Shown: positions 1 to 7,794 of the stretch, piece after piece | How positions within the stretch are numbered: position 1 is the stretch's first letter | How the letters are laid out: every line of letters starts with the position of its first letter | Source of the DNA: Pseudacidovorax intermedius | Lineage (GTDB): Bacteria; Pseudomonadota; Gammaproteobacteria; Burkholderiales; Burkholderiaceae_C | Assembly (NCBI RefSeq): GCF_001476815.1 | Contig: NZ_LDSL01000004.1 | Coordinates: 1 to 64,000, forward strand | DNA: 64,000 nucleotides | Direction: 5' to 3' | Translations under genes and position numbers: made by a program | The notes under the pieces: generated by a model | Databases searched by the model: none | The model's input: only the letters and a program-made list of their open reading frames with translations | What the model was told of the DNA's origin: nothing

Positions 1-421
1 CACCGGCCATGTCGGCCAGCCGCTGCGGTCGCTGCTCGACGCCGTGCCTGCCTGGCGGGCCTGGACGCTGTGCGACCGGCCGCCGCTGACCGGTCCGCAG
101 GAGATGGTGGACGGCCGCGTGGCGCTGCTGGGCGATGCGGCGCATCCCATGCTGCCCTACCTGGCGCAAGGCGCCGGCATGGCGATCGAGGATGCCGTGG
201 CCCTAGTGGCGCAGCTCGACGGCCGCACGCCGGCCGAGGTGCCCCATGCCTTGGCGCGCTATGCCCAGGCGCGCTGGGCGCGCAATGCGCAGGTGCAGGC
301 CCGGGCGCGGCGCAACGGCCGCATCTTTCACCTCGGCGGCCCCGTGCGGTGGGGCCGCGACCTGGCGATGCGCTTCGCCGGCCCGGCCTTGATGGACCAG
401 CCCTGGCTCTACGCCGGCTGA
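1..421 (+). CDS. FAD-dependent monooxygenase, C-terminal part (5' end outside window)
   Basis: The reading frame is open from the first bases of the window, so the start lies upstream. About 139 codons remain. The visible part carries the second FAD-binding motif of the salicylate hydroxylase / 3-hydroxybenzoate 6-hydroxylase class of flavoprotein hydroxylases: GDAAHPMLPYLAQGAG followed by the helix AIEDAVAL. The GD motif contacts the ribose of FAD. Family members hydroxylate aromatic rings using NAD(P)H and O2. It lies tail-to-tail with the kynurenine genes, which makes an aromatic-catabolism role likely, but the substrate cannot be read from the C-terminus. The family call is firm; the specific enzyme is unknown. 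Confidence 0.85.
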   Translation, partial: TGHVGQPLRSLLDAVPAWRAWTLCDRPPLTGPQEMVDGRVALLGDAAHPMLPYLAQGAGMAIEDAVALVAQLDGRTPAEVPHALARYAQARWARNAQVQARARRNGRIFHLGGPVRWGRDLAMRFAGPALMDQPWLYAG

Positions 422-437
422 GCGCCGGCCCGGACGC

Positions 438-1322
438 TCACAGCTCCGTTCGCAGCGTCCAGAGCTCCGGGAACAGCACCACGTCCAGCATCTTGCGCAG
501 ATAGCTCACGCCGCCGGTGCCGCCCGTGCCGCGCTTGAAGCCGATCACGCGCTCCACCGTGGTCACGTGCCGGAAGCGCCAGAGGCGGAAGGCGTCCTCG
601 ATGTCGGTGAGCTTCTCGCCCAGCTGATACAGGTCCCAGTGCGCCTTGGGGTCGCGGTACACCGTGAGCCAGGCCTGCTTGACGCCTTCGCTGGCGGCAT
701 AGGGCTGCGTCCAGTCGCGCGCCAGCCGGTCGGCCGGAATGGGCAGGCCTTCGCGCGCCATCAGTCGCAGCGCCTCGTCGTAGAGCGACGGGCTGCGCCA
801 GGCCGCCTCCACCATCGCGAGCAGGTGGGGCCGGTGGGCATGCGGCTTGAGCATGGCGGCGTTCTTGTTGCCCAGGGCGAATTCGATGCAGCGGTACTGC
901 GCGCTCTGGAAGCCGCTGGAATTGGCCAGGTAGGGCCGCATGGCCGTGTACTCGGTCGGCGTCATGGTCGACAGCACGGTCCAGGCGCCCACCAGCTGTT
1001 CCATGATGCGCGTGACCCGGGCCAGCATCTTGAAGGCCTGCGGCCGGGTGTCTTCCGCCGGGTTGGCAATGGCGGCGGTGGCGGCCGTCAGCTCGTGCAG
1101 CATGAGCTTCATCCACAGCTCGCTGGTCTGGTGCTGCACGATGAACAGCAGTTCGTCGTGCGTGGGCGACAGCGGATGCTGGGCGCCGAGGATCTCGTCC
1201 AGGTGCAGGTAGTCGCCATAGCTCATCGACTGGCTGAAGTCGAGCTGGGCTTTCTCTTCGTGGACGATCTGTTCGGGCAGTGCTCCGCCCTCCGCCTGGC
1301 CGGCGGATGTCGAGGGATTCAT
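438..1322 (-). CDS. kynA: Tryptophan 2,3-dioxygenase
   Basis: A 294-residue haem enzyme that opens the indole ring of L-tryptophan to give N-formylkynurenine, the first step of the kynurenine pathway. Seen: the active-site segment HQTSELWMK (H64) and the proximal haem ligand region [11 protein letters not shown] (H252), followed by the glycine loop KRGTGGTGG. Length is normal for a bacterial enzyme. I chose the ATG at 1322, which gives MNPSTSAGQ; the frame stays open upstream but there it only shadows the next gene. It lies 26 nt downstream of an aromatic aminotransferase on the same strand, so the two are probably co-transcribed. kynB is nearby on the same strand, separated by a ridA gene on the other strand. 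Confidence 0.95.
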   Translation of the reverse strand: MNPSTSAGQAEGGALPEQIVHEEKAQLDFSQSMSYGDYLHLDEILGAQHPLSPTHDELLFIVQHQTSELWMKLMLHELTAATAAIANPAEDTRPQAFKMLARVTRIMEQLVGAWTVLSTMTPTEYTAMRPYLANSSGFQSAQYRCIEFALGNKNAAMLKPHAHRPHLLAMVEAAWRSPSLYDEALRLMAREGLPIPADRLARDWTQPYAASEGVKQAWLTVYRDPKAHWDLYQLGEKLTDIEDAFRLWRFRHVTTVERVIGFKRGTGGTGGVSYLRKMLDVVLFPELWTLRTEL

Positions 1323-1348
1323 CGCAGGGCTCCTGGGAGGGGTGAGGG

Positions 1349-2542
1349 TCAGTCCAGCACGGCGGCCATGGCCTGGGCCACGTAGGCGACGTTCCTGGTC
1401 GACAGGCCGGCGATGCACATGCGGCCCGAGCGGACCAGGTATACCGCATGCTCTTCGCGCAGCCGGTCCACCTGCTCGGGCGTGAGGCCGGTGTAGCTGA
1501 ACATGCCGCGCTGGGTCAGGAAGTAGCCGAAGTCCCGCCCGGGCAGGCGCTCGGCCAGCGAGGCGTGCAGCGCTTCGCGCATGGCCTTGATGCGGCCGCG
1601 CATCTCGGCGAGTTCGGCGTCCCATTGCGCGTACAGCTCGGGCGTGCTCAGCACGCGCGTGACGATGCGCGGGCCGTGCGTCGGCGGGCTGGAATAGTTG
1701 GCGCGCACCGCGCTCTTGAGCTGGCCCAGCACGCGACCGGCTTCCTCGGCCGAGCCGCACACCACCGACAGGCCGCCGCAGCGCTCGCCATACAGCGAGA
1801 AGCTCTTCGAGAAGGAGTTGGCGAGGAAGAAGCGCACGCCCGCATCGGCCAGCGCGCGCGGCGCGAAGGCGTCTTCCACCAGTCCGTCGCCGAAGCCCTG
1901 GTAGGCCATGTCGACGTAGGGAATCAGGCCGCGCTCGGCGATCACCGGGATCAGCTGCTTCCACTGGTCCTGCGACAGATCCACGCCGGTCGGGTTGTGG
2001 CAGCTGGCGTGCATCAGCACGATGCTGCGGGCCGGCAGCGTCTTGAAGGTGGCCAGCATCTCCTCGAAGCGCAGGCCGCCGGTGGCGGCGTCGTAGTACG
2101 GGTACAGGTTCACCGGGAAGCCGGCGCCTTCGAACATGGCGCGGTGGTTCTCCCAGGTCGGGTCGCTGACCCAGACCTGCGAGTCGGAGAAGTAGCGCTT
2201 GAGGAAGTCGCCGCCGACCTTCAGGCCGCCGGAGCCGCCGATGGTCTGGATGGTGGCGATGCGGCCGCTGGTCACGGCCTCGTGCGTGGGGCCGAAGGCC
2301 AGCTTCTGCACTGCGGCGCGGTAGTCGGCCATGCCTTCCATGGGCAGGTAGGAGCGCGGGCCGATCTCCTGCAGCAGTGCGGTCTCGGCGGTGCGCACGG
2401 CCTTCATCACCGGCAGGCGGCCGTCGTCGTCGAAATAGATGCCGATGCTCAGCGACACCTTGTTGGGCCGCGTGTCGCGCTGGAAGTCCTCCATCAGCGA
2501 GAGGATCGGGTCACCAGGGTAGGCGGGGATGTGTTCGAACAT
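1349..2542 (-). CDS. tyrB: Aromatic amino acid aminotransferase (class I, TyrB/AspC type)
   Basis: A 397-residue PLP enzyme of the AspC/TyrB subfamily. It swaps amino groups between aromatic amino acids or aspartate and 2-oxoglutarate. Seen: N-terminal [11 protein letters not shown], the HNPTG motif near residue 183, the D/Y pair at YVDMAYQGF and the PLP lysine K246 in [17 protein letters not shown]. All are typical of the family. It precedes kynA by 26 nt on the same strand, which suggests a joint role in breaking down aromatic amino acids (tryptophan, or kynurenine to kynurenate). Substrate preference among Asp, Tyr and Phe cannot be told from sequence, so the gene symbol is the best guess. 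Confidence 0.85.
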   Translation of the reverse strand: MFEHIPAYPGDPILSLMEDFQRDTRPNKVSLSIGIYFDDDGRLPVMKAVRTAETALLQEIGPRSYLPMEGMADYRAAVQKLAFGPTHEAVTSGRIATIQTIGGSGGLKVGGDFLKRYFSDSQVWVSDPTWENHRAMFEGAGFPVNLYPYYDAATGGLRFEEMLATFKTLPARSIVLMHASCHNPTGVDLSQDQWKQLIPVIAERGLIPYVDMAYQGFGDGLVEDAFAPRALADAGVRFFLANSFSKSFSLYGERCGGLSVVCGSAEEAGRVLGQLKSAVRANYSSPPTHGPRIVTRVLSTPELYAQWDAELAEMRGRIKAMREALHASLAERLPGRDFGYFLTQRGMFSYTGLTPEQVDRLREEHAVYLVRSGRMCIAGLSTRNVAYVAQAMAAVLD

Positions 2543-2762
2543 GGCGGGCTTTCGGTGGTGCGGTCCGTGGGCGAATGGCGGCGCGGACGATGCAAGCTGC
2601 GGGCCGGGCGGGCTGCCGCGCTCGGAGTTCGAGCGGCGTAGGACAGGGCGCTGCGGAGCGAAGCCGGGAAGTTATCACCGCCAAAAAACGTGTTGTGTCG
2701 CTTATTTCCAACGGCGCCCATAAAATAAACGACGTTTTACATATGGAACATCTGGAGTCCTG

Positions 2763-3143
2763 ATGAAGCAAGTGATCGATGTGGGCCTGCCGGCGCTCAA
2801 GCAACCGTTTTCGTGGGCCGTGAAGGCCTCCGGCGCCATGCTCTTCACGGCGCACGGGCCGGTGCGCACCGACGGCACCATCGACACGGGCGCCATCCAC
2901 GCGCAGGCGCGCCTGACCTTCGACAACCTGCGGCGCGCCGTGCAGGCCGCCGGCGGCACCATGGCGGACGTGACGCAGGTGCTGATCTACATGACCGACG
3001 TGGCGGACATGCCGGCCATCGACGCCGTGTACCGGGAGTTCTTCGAGGCGCCGTACCCCAACCGCTCCAGCGCGGCGGTTGCGGCGCTGGTGGTGCCGGG
3101 CATGAAGATCGAGATCGTGGCGTACGCGATGGTGCCGGCCTGA
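2763..3143 (+). CDS. RidA family protein (enamine/imine deaminase or related)
   Basis: A 126-residue protein of the YjgF/YER057c/UK114 superfamily, which forms trimers. Canonical RidA hydrolyses reactive enamine/imine intermediates made by PLP enzymes; several catabolic operons carry dedicated paralogues. Seen: QVLIYMTDVADMP and the C-terminal VVPGMKIEIVAYAMVP. The signature Arg of deaminase-active RidA (R105 region, usually in CxxAR) is not clear: this protein has NRSSAAVAALVVPG, so activity may differ. A GGAG Shine-Dalgarno precedes the ATG. It is divergent from the aminotransferase-kynA pair across a 220-nt, comparatively AT-rich promoter region and convergent with kynB, so it likely belongs to the same pathway. 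Confidence 0.85.
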   Translation: MKQVIDVGLPALKQPFSWAVKASGAMLFTAHGPVRTDGTIDTGAIHAQARLTFDNLRRAVQAAGGTMADVTQVLIYMTDVADMPAIDAVYREFFEAPYPNRSSAAVAALVVPGMKIEIVAYAMVPA

Positions 3144-3197
3144 CGGTGCCGCTGAAGGCGCGCACAGGGCGGCGCGCCCGGATCGCACGCGGACCCG

Positions 3198-3842
3198 TCA
3201 GCGCAGCGTCCGCAGCACGGCCCGCACCGGCGACGCATCCGCCTCCACCAGTTTGAGCGGCAGCGCGATCAGCTCGTAGTCACCCTCCGGCACGTCGTCG
3301 AGCACCAGGTTCTCCAGCACGCGCATGTCGTGCCGGCGGATGGTCTGGTGGCTGGGCAGGGCCTTGCTGTCGGCGGGGTCGATGCTGGCGGTGTCGATGC
3401 CGATGAGGCGCACGCCCAGGGCCGCGAGGCGCTCGACGGTCTCGGGCGCGTAGGCGGGCAGGGCCGGGTCCCAGCGGTCCACGGGCGCGCGCTCGTAGGT
3501 GCGCACCAGCACGCGCGGGGGCAGGCGGTCGTCGATGGCATGGGCGATGTGCTGCCATTCGACGAGCGGCGCCGCGCCGATGGCATGGATCACGCGGCAG
3601 GGGCCAAGGAAGGCGTCCAGGTCGACGTCGCCGATGGTGGCGCCGTCGGCGGCGTAGTGCAGCGGCGCATCGGCATGCGCCCCGACGTGCGGCGACATCG
3701 TGATCTGGCTCACGTTGACAGGGCAGCCGGGTCCGAGCGTGGTGGCCCATTGCTGGGCATAGGGCGTGTCGCCCGGAAAGACGGGCGCACCGACGTAGAC
3801 GGGGGGCGAGATGTCCCAGAGGCGGGCGGAGGTGGCAGGCAT
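3198..3842 (-). CDS. kynB: Kynurenine formamidase
   Basis: A 214-residue member of the bacterial cyclase-like formamidase family (KynB), which hydrolyses N-formylkynurenine to kynurenine and formate after KynA. Seen: N-terminal [20 protein letters not shown]; the metal-binding [12 protein letters not shown], whose spaced histidines and Asp bind zinc; and [13 protein letters not shown] near the C-terminus. I chose the ATG at 3842 because the conserved LWDISPP follows within a few residues and the length then matches the usual 209-215. Another ATG at 3854 adds four residues. It sits apart from kynA with ridA in between, unlike the compact kynBUA operons of many relatives. No kynU is in the window. 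Confidence 0.93.
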   Translation of the reverse strand: MPATSARLWDISPPVYVGAPVFPGDTPYAQQWATTLGPGCPVNVSQITMSPHVGAHADAPLHYAADGATIGDVDLDAFLGPCRVIHAIGAAPLVEWQHIAHAIDDRLPPRVLVRTYERAPVDRWDPALPAYAPETVERLAALGVRLIGIDTASIDPADSKALPSHQTIRRHDMRVLENLVLDDVPEGDYELIALPLKLVEADASPVRAVLRTLR

Positions 3843-3981
3843 GGGCCGGACCATAGCGCCGCTTGCGGGTGTGTGGTGTCGGTTATTCCCAACGCGGCGC
3901 GACAAGCGCCGATGCGCTCGGCCCGGGGCGCCGCAACGCGTCCACCTGCTGGTGGTGTGGGTGCTTGCCGGCGCTGTGGGT

Positions 3982-4290
3982 TCAGCCTTCGAGCGCCGGC
4001 AGCCCGTGCCGTGCGCGGGCCCTCTCGCAGCCGGGACTGCCGGCTTCCAGCTCGTGGCAGGGATTCGGCCGCCATTCGTAGATGCCGCAGGCCACGGAAC
4101 GGCCGATCTGGCCGGTCAGCGCCGCGCAGCGCATCGGCACATGGTCGGTGCCGCGCATGCGGCAGATGGCGTCCGTCACCGGCACCGCCAGGCCGGCCGG
4201 CACGCGGCCGCCCATGTCGTCCAGTTCGTGGACGCTGAAGTCGACGCGGTAGCTCGCGCAGCAGGCGCCGCATTGCTGGCAGGGGCTCAC
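3982..4290 (-). CDS. YkgJ-family cysteine cluster protein
   Basis: A small protein of about 102 residues with the YkgJ/Fe-S-type cysteine pattern: [11 protein letters not shown] at the N-terminus, then single cysteines in [23 protein letters not shown] and GCERAR. The family is thought to bind zinc or an iron-sulfur cluster, but no reaction is established. No ATG precedes the first cysteine motif. The GTG at 4290 starts directly before SPCQQC and is chosen for that reason; no strong ribosome-binding site is visible. It begins 29 nt downstream of the argF stop on the same strand and probably rides on the argD-argF transcript. Function unknown. Confidence 0.8.
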   Translation of the reverse strand: MSPCQQCGACCASYRVDFSVHELDDMGGRVPAGLAVPVTDAICRMRGTDHVPMRCAALTGQIGRSVACGIYEWRPNPCHELEAGSPGCERARARHGLPALEG

Positions 4291-4319
4291 GGCGCTGTGG
4301 AAAGGACGAAGGGAACGCT

Positions 4320-5276
4320 TCAGCCGATGCGGCCGAGCAGCAGGTACTCCATCAGCGCCTTCTGCACGTGCATGCGGTTCTCGGCCTCGTCCCACACGAC
4401 CGACTGCGGCCCGTCGATGACCTCGCCCGTCACTTCCTCGCCGCGGTGGGCGGGCAGGCAGTGCATGAACAGCGCATCGGGCTGGGCCACGGCCATCATG
4501 GCCTCGTCCACGCACCAGTCGGCGAAGGCCTGGCGGCGCTGCTCGTTCTCGGCCTCGTAGCCCATGCTGGTCCACACGTCGGTGGTCACCAGGTGGGCGT
4601 CGCGGCAGGCGTCCATCGGGTCCTTGAAGACCTTGTAGCTGTCGCCGGAGCGGATGCCGGCGACGTCCTGGTCCACCTCGTAGCCGCTGGGCGTGCTCAC
4701 GTGCACCGCGAAGCCGAGGATCTCGGCCGCCTGCAGCCAGGTGTTGGCCATGTTGTTGCCGTCGCCCACCCAGGCCACCGTCCTGCCGCGCAGGGCCTGC
4801 GGGTCGGGCGTGCCGTCGGCCGCCAGGCCGCGGTGCTCGAGGTAGGTGAACAGGTCGGCCAGGATCTGGCAGGGATGGAATTCGTTGGTCAGGCCGTTGA
4901 TGACCGGCACGCGCGAGTTGGCCGCAAAGCGTTCGATCTTCTCCTGCTCGTAGGTGCGGATCATGACCAGGTCGGTCATGCGGCTGATGACCTTGGCGCT
5001 GTCCTCGATGGGCTCGGCGCGGCCCAGCTGGCTGTCGCCCGTGGTCAGGTGCACCACGCTGCCGCCCAGCTGGTACATGCCGGCCTCGAAGCTCACACGG
5101 GTGCGGGTGCTGGCCTTCTCGAAGATCATGGCCAGGGTGCGATCCGCCAGCGTGTGGTGCTTCTCGTAGGTCTTGAACTTCTTCTTGATGAGCGCCGCGC
5201 GTCGGAACAGGTACGCGTACTCGTCGGCCGTGAAGTCGCTGAACTGGAGGTAGTGGCGGATCGCAGGAAAGCTCAT
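4320..5276 (-). CDS. argF: Ornithine carbamoyltransferase
   Basis: A 318-residue cytosolic enzyme that joins carbamoyl phosphate to L-ornithine to form citrulline in arginine biosynthesis. Seen: the carbamoyl-phosphate loop STRTR at residues 56-60, HPCQILADL in the middle, DVWTSMG, and HCLPAHRGEEV near the C-terminus carrying the catalytic cysteine. The start MSFPAIRHYLQF fits related proteins. It lies only 4 nt downstream of the argD stop, so the pair is translationally or transcriptionally coupled. Biosynthetic ArgF is far more likely than catabolic ArcB given the argD partner and the absence of arcA or arcC. Confidence 0.96.
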   Translation of the reverse strand: MSFPAIRHYLQFSDFTADEYAYLFRRAALIKKKFKTYEKHHTLADRTLAMIFEKASTRTRVSFEAGMYQLGGSVVHLTTGDSQLGRAEPIEDSAKVISRMTDLVMIRTYEQEKIERFAANSRVPVINGLTNEFHPCQILADLFTYLEHRGLAADGTPDPQALRGRTVAWVGDGNNMANTWLQAAEILGFAVHVSTPSGYEVDQDVAGIRSGDSYKVFKDPMDACRDAHLVTTDVWTSMGYEAENEQRRQAFADWCVDEAMMAVAQPDALFMHCLPAHRGEEVTGEVIDGPQSVVWDEAENRMHVQKALMEYLLLGRIG

Positions 5277-5280
5277 GGGC

Positions 5281-6486
5281 TTATTGTGCCGGCTCGGCCA
5301 GGAAGGCCTTCACGAGCGGCGCGAGGATGGCGACGATCTCGTCGGCCTCGGCCGTGGTCAGGATGAGCGGCGGCACCAGGCGGATCACCCGGTCGGCCGT
5401 CACCGAGAACAGCAGCCCGGCGTCGCAGCCGCGCTCCAGCAGCGCGCCGGCCGGCCGGTCGAGTTCGATGCCCAGCATCAGGCCCTGGCCGCGGATGTCC
5501 GTCACGCCGGCCACTCCCTCGAAGGCGGCCTGCAACGCCGACTTGAGATGCGCGCCGACCTGTTCCACATGGGCCAGCAGGTTCTGCGCTTCCATGATGC
5601 GGATGGTCTCGATGCCGGCGCGCATGGCCAGCGGATTGCCGCCGAAGGTGGTGCCGTGGTTGCCGGGCTGGAAGATGTTCGCGGCCTTGGGGCCGGCCAC
5701 GACGGCGCCGATCGGCACGCCCGAGCCCAGGCCCTTGGCCAGCGGCATCACGTCCGGCACGATGCCGGCCCACTGGTGCGCGAACCACTTGCCGGTGCGG
5801 CCCATGCCGCACTGCACCTCGTCGATCATCATCAGCCAGTCGTTCGCGTCGCACAGCGCCCGCACCTGCTTGAGGTAGTCCCAGCGCATCGGGTTGATGC
5901 CGCCTTCGCCCTGGATGGTCTCGAAGAACACGGCCACCACGTTCGGGTTGCCCTGGGTCGCCGCCTTCAGGGCCTCGATGTCGTTGAGCGGCACGCGGAT
6001 GAAGCCCTCGACCAGCGGGCCGAAGCCGGCCTGGATCTTGGGGTTGCCGGTGGCCGACAGCGTCGCGATGCTGCGGCCGTGGAAGGCCTTCTCGTACACC
6101 ACGATCTGCGGCTTCTCGATGCCCTTGTCGTGGCCGAACTTGCGCGCCAGCTTGATGGCGGCTTCGTTGGCCTCCAGCCCGGTGCAGCAGAAGAAGGCGT
6201 TGGTCATGCCCGACAGCTCGGTCAGCTTCTTCGCCAGGATCTCCTGGCCGGGCACGTGGTAGTAGTTGGAGCTGTGGATGATCTTGGTGAGCTGGTCCTG
6301 CAGCGCAGGCACGAGCTCGGGATGGTTGTGGCCCAGCGTGTTGACGGCGATGCCGCCCAGGCCGTCCAGGTAGGCCTTGCCGTTCGTGTCCCACACGCGG
6401 CAGCCCTGGCCGTGCGACAGCGCGATCGGCAGCCGGCCATAGGTGTTCATGACGTGGGGCGAGGTGGGGGCGGCGGTGGCGCTCAT
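5281..6486 (-). CDS. argD: Acetylornithine / ornithine-type aminotransferase (ArgD class)
   Basis: A 401-residue class III PLP aminotransferase. ArgD converts N-acetylglutamate semialdehyde and glutamate to N-acetylornithine and 2-oxoglutarate, and often also acts in lysine synthesis. Seen: MNTYGRLPIALSHGQG, the GLEANEAAIK cofactor loop, the Asp-containing IDEVQCGMGRTG, and the PLP lysine in LAKGLGSGVPIGA, followed by HGTTFGGNPLA. The ATG at 6486 is preceded by a clear AGGAGA ribosome-binding site; the longer open frame to 6669 lacks one. It is the first gene of argD-argF-(ykgJ). The substrate assignment rests on linkage to argF. Confidence 0.92.
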   Translation of the reverse strand: MSATAAPTSPHVMNTYGRLPIALSHGQGCRVWDTNGKAYLDGLGGIAVNTLGHNHPELVPALQDQLTKIIHSSNYYHVPGQEILAKKLTELSGMTNAFFCCTGLEANEAAIKLARKFGHDKGIEKPQIVVYEKAFHGRSIATLSATGNPKIQAGFGPLVEGFIRVPLNDIEALKAATQGNPNVVAVFFETIQGEGGINPMRWDYLKQVRALCDANDWLMMIDEVQCGMGRTGKWFAHQWAGIVPDVMPLAKGLGSGVPIGAVVAGPKAANIFQPGNHGTTFGGNPLAMRAGIETIRIMEAQNLLAHVEQVGAHLKSALQAAFEGVAGVTDIRGQGLMLGIELDRPAGALLERGCDAGLLFSVTADRVIRLVPPLILTTAEADEIVAILAPLVKAFLAEPAQ

Positions 6487-6668
6487 GGGTTCTCCTGGAA
6501 AGTGAAGAAATTCTAGGTGGGGGCCATGACGGCTTCGTTGAGGATTGCGCATCACTGCCATGCGTGCGGGATTCGCAGCGGCGGCCATGGCCTTGCGCGG
6601 TCGCCCGCGGGACACGCTGGGTAGAATCCCTTGTGCGGCGCAACACGCCTGCGCCGAACACGAGAACA

Positions 6669-6992
6669 ATGGTTTCCCCCTCTGCCAAAGAAGTCTTCAT
6701 CCAGGGCGTCACGAGCCAGGGCCGCACCTTCCGGCCCAGTGACTGGGCCGAGCGGCTGGCCGGCGTGATGAGCCAGTTCCGCCCCGGCGGCGCCTGGCTC
6801 GGGGGGCACCTGAGCTACTCGCCCTGGTGCGTGCCGACGGTGATCAACGGCGTGAAGTGCGTGGTGGTCCACCGCGACCTGCAGGCGGCCGAGCCCATGG
6901 CCTGGGACTTCGTCATGAATTTCGCCAAGGACAACGACCTGCAGGTGGCCGAGGCCTGTCTGGTGCCGGACGAAAAACCCGCCAAGGGCTGA
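6669..6992 (+). CDS. DUF3579 domain protein
   Basis: A 107-residue protein matching the DUF3579 family found widely in Burkholderiales. Seen: an N-terminal FIQGVTSQGRTFRPSDWAER, a central SYSPWCVPTVINGVKCV and a C-terminal acidic helix around DFVMNFAKDNDLQV. No catalytic motif and no membrane segment is visible, so it is probably a small cytosolic protein. A -10-like TAGAAT lies at 6622-6627. It is divergent from argD and convergent with rpsT, sharing a bidirectional terminator with the latter. Function unknown. Confidence 0.85.
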   Translation: MVSPSAKEVFIQGVTSQGRTFRPSDWAERLAGVMSQFRPGGAWLGGHLSYSPWCVPTVINGVKCVVVHRDLQAAEPMAWDFVMNFAKDNDLQVAEACLVPDEKPAKG

Positions 6993-7041
6993 ACGCGTCG
7001 CCCTGCTTTTCCGGTTCCCATGCGGCCGGATCCGCCAACGA

Positions 7042-7065
7042 AAAAACCGCCCGAAGGCGGTTTTT
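7042..7065. terminator. Bidirectional rho-independent terminator
   Basis: A perfect 10-bp hairpin, 7042-7051 pairing with 7056-7065, with a CGAA loop. It has A-runs on the left and T-runs on the right, so it works as a terminator on both strands. It lies between the convergent DUF3579 gene and rpsT. Confidence 0.93.
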
Positions 7066-7136
7066 CTTTATTCGCTGCAGCGCACCCGATCAAACGGCGG
7101 ACCGCCTGTGGGCAGTCCGGGCTGACCTGAATTCCG

Positions 7137-7451
7137 TCAGGCGGCGGCCGCCGGAGCGGCAGTGGCCAGGGCCTTGACCTTGGCGGCCAAGCGGCTCTTG
7201 TCGCGCGCGGCCTTGTTCTTGTGGAAGATGCCCTTGTCGGCGATGGTGTCGACGACGCTCTGGGCCTTGGCGAACAGCTCGGCGGCCTTGTCCTTGTCAC
7301 CGGCGGCCACGGCCTTGGCGACGTTCTTGATGGCCGTGCGGTACTTGGAGCGCAGCGAGCTGTTGGCGGCGTTGAGCTTGGTGTCCTGGCGGACGCGCTT
7401 GCGGCCCGACGCGAGGCGCGGGTTCTTCTTCTTGGGCTTGGCGGATGCCAT
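7137..7451 (-). CDS. rpsT: Small-subunit ribosomal protein S20
   Basis: A 104-residue basic protein that binds 16S rRNA early in 30S assembly. Seen: the N-terminal [19 protein letters not shown], highly basic as in all bS20, the [14 protein letters not shown] helix, and [15 protein letters not shown] near the C-terminus, ending in an alanine-rich tail. The ATG at 7451 has an AAGGAA ribosome-binding site. The longer frame to 7505 lacks family similarity. It is transcribed alone, as is usual for rpsT, and ends at a strong terminator. Confidence 0.97.
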   Translation of the reverse strand: MASAKPKKKNPRLASGRKRVRQDTKLNAANSSLRSKYRTAIKNVAKAVAAGDKDKAAELFAKAQSVVDTIADKGIFHKNKAARDKSRLAAKVKALATAAPAAAA

Positions 7452-7500
7452 ATCTGTGTTCCTTGAGTGTCTGGGGATGTTGCGGCGAACCGGAAAGTAT

Positions 7501-7600
7501 ACCACCCCGTTTCTTGCTCACTTCGTGTAGCCGAATCCCCCTCAAGGGGCGCACCCGGCGGCCCGGCAAAGCCGGTTCCGCGGATGCACGGGCGGCACCG
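7501..7600 (+). repeat. Dispersed intergenic hairpin element, copy A
   Basis: One of four copies of an intergenic element (others at 10297, 29799 and 55066). The core is a hairpin with inner stem CCGGC-AAA-GCCGG flanked by GCACCCGGCGG and CCGCGG-ATGC. Copy A starts with ACCACCCCGTTT, as copy C does, and is the most degenerate at the 3' side. It lies in the 343-nt gap between rpsT and murJ, which otherwise holds only a short tandem repeat and the murJ promoter region. Confidence 0.75.
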
Positions 7601-7660
7601 GTTCACGACTGCTGCTGTCACGCCATCCGGTGCTGCGGCTCGCTGGAAGCGATGGTGGTG

Positions 7661-7690
7661 CCGATGCCGATGCCGATGCCGATGCCGGTG
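7661..7690 (+). repeat. Short tandem repeat, (CCGATG)4 plus one variant unit
   Basis: Four perfect CCGATG hexamers at 7661-7684 are followed by the variant CCGGTG. It is non-coding and lies about 105 nt upstream of murJ. Such simple repeats can change length by slippage. Confidence 0.85.
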
Positions 7691-7794
7691 TGATGCGGTG
7701 CCTGCGTTGAGCTGGGCAGTGCTCCGTCGGTCCCAAAGCGGGTGGCAGTCGGCCCAACCGGCCCGCCGGTACGCCCCGCCTACACTGCGCCGCC

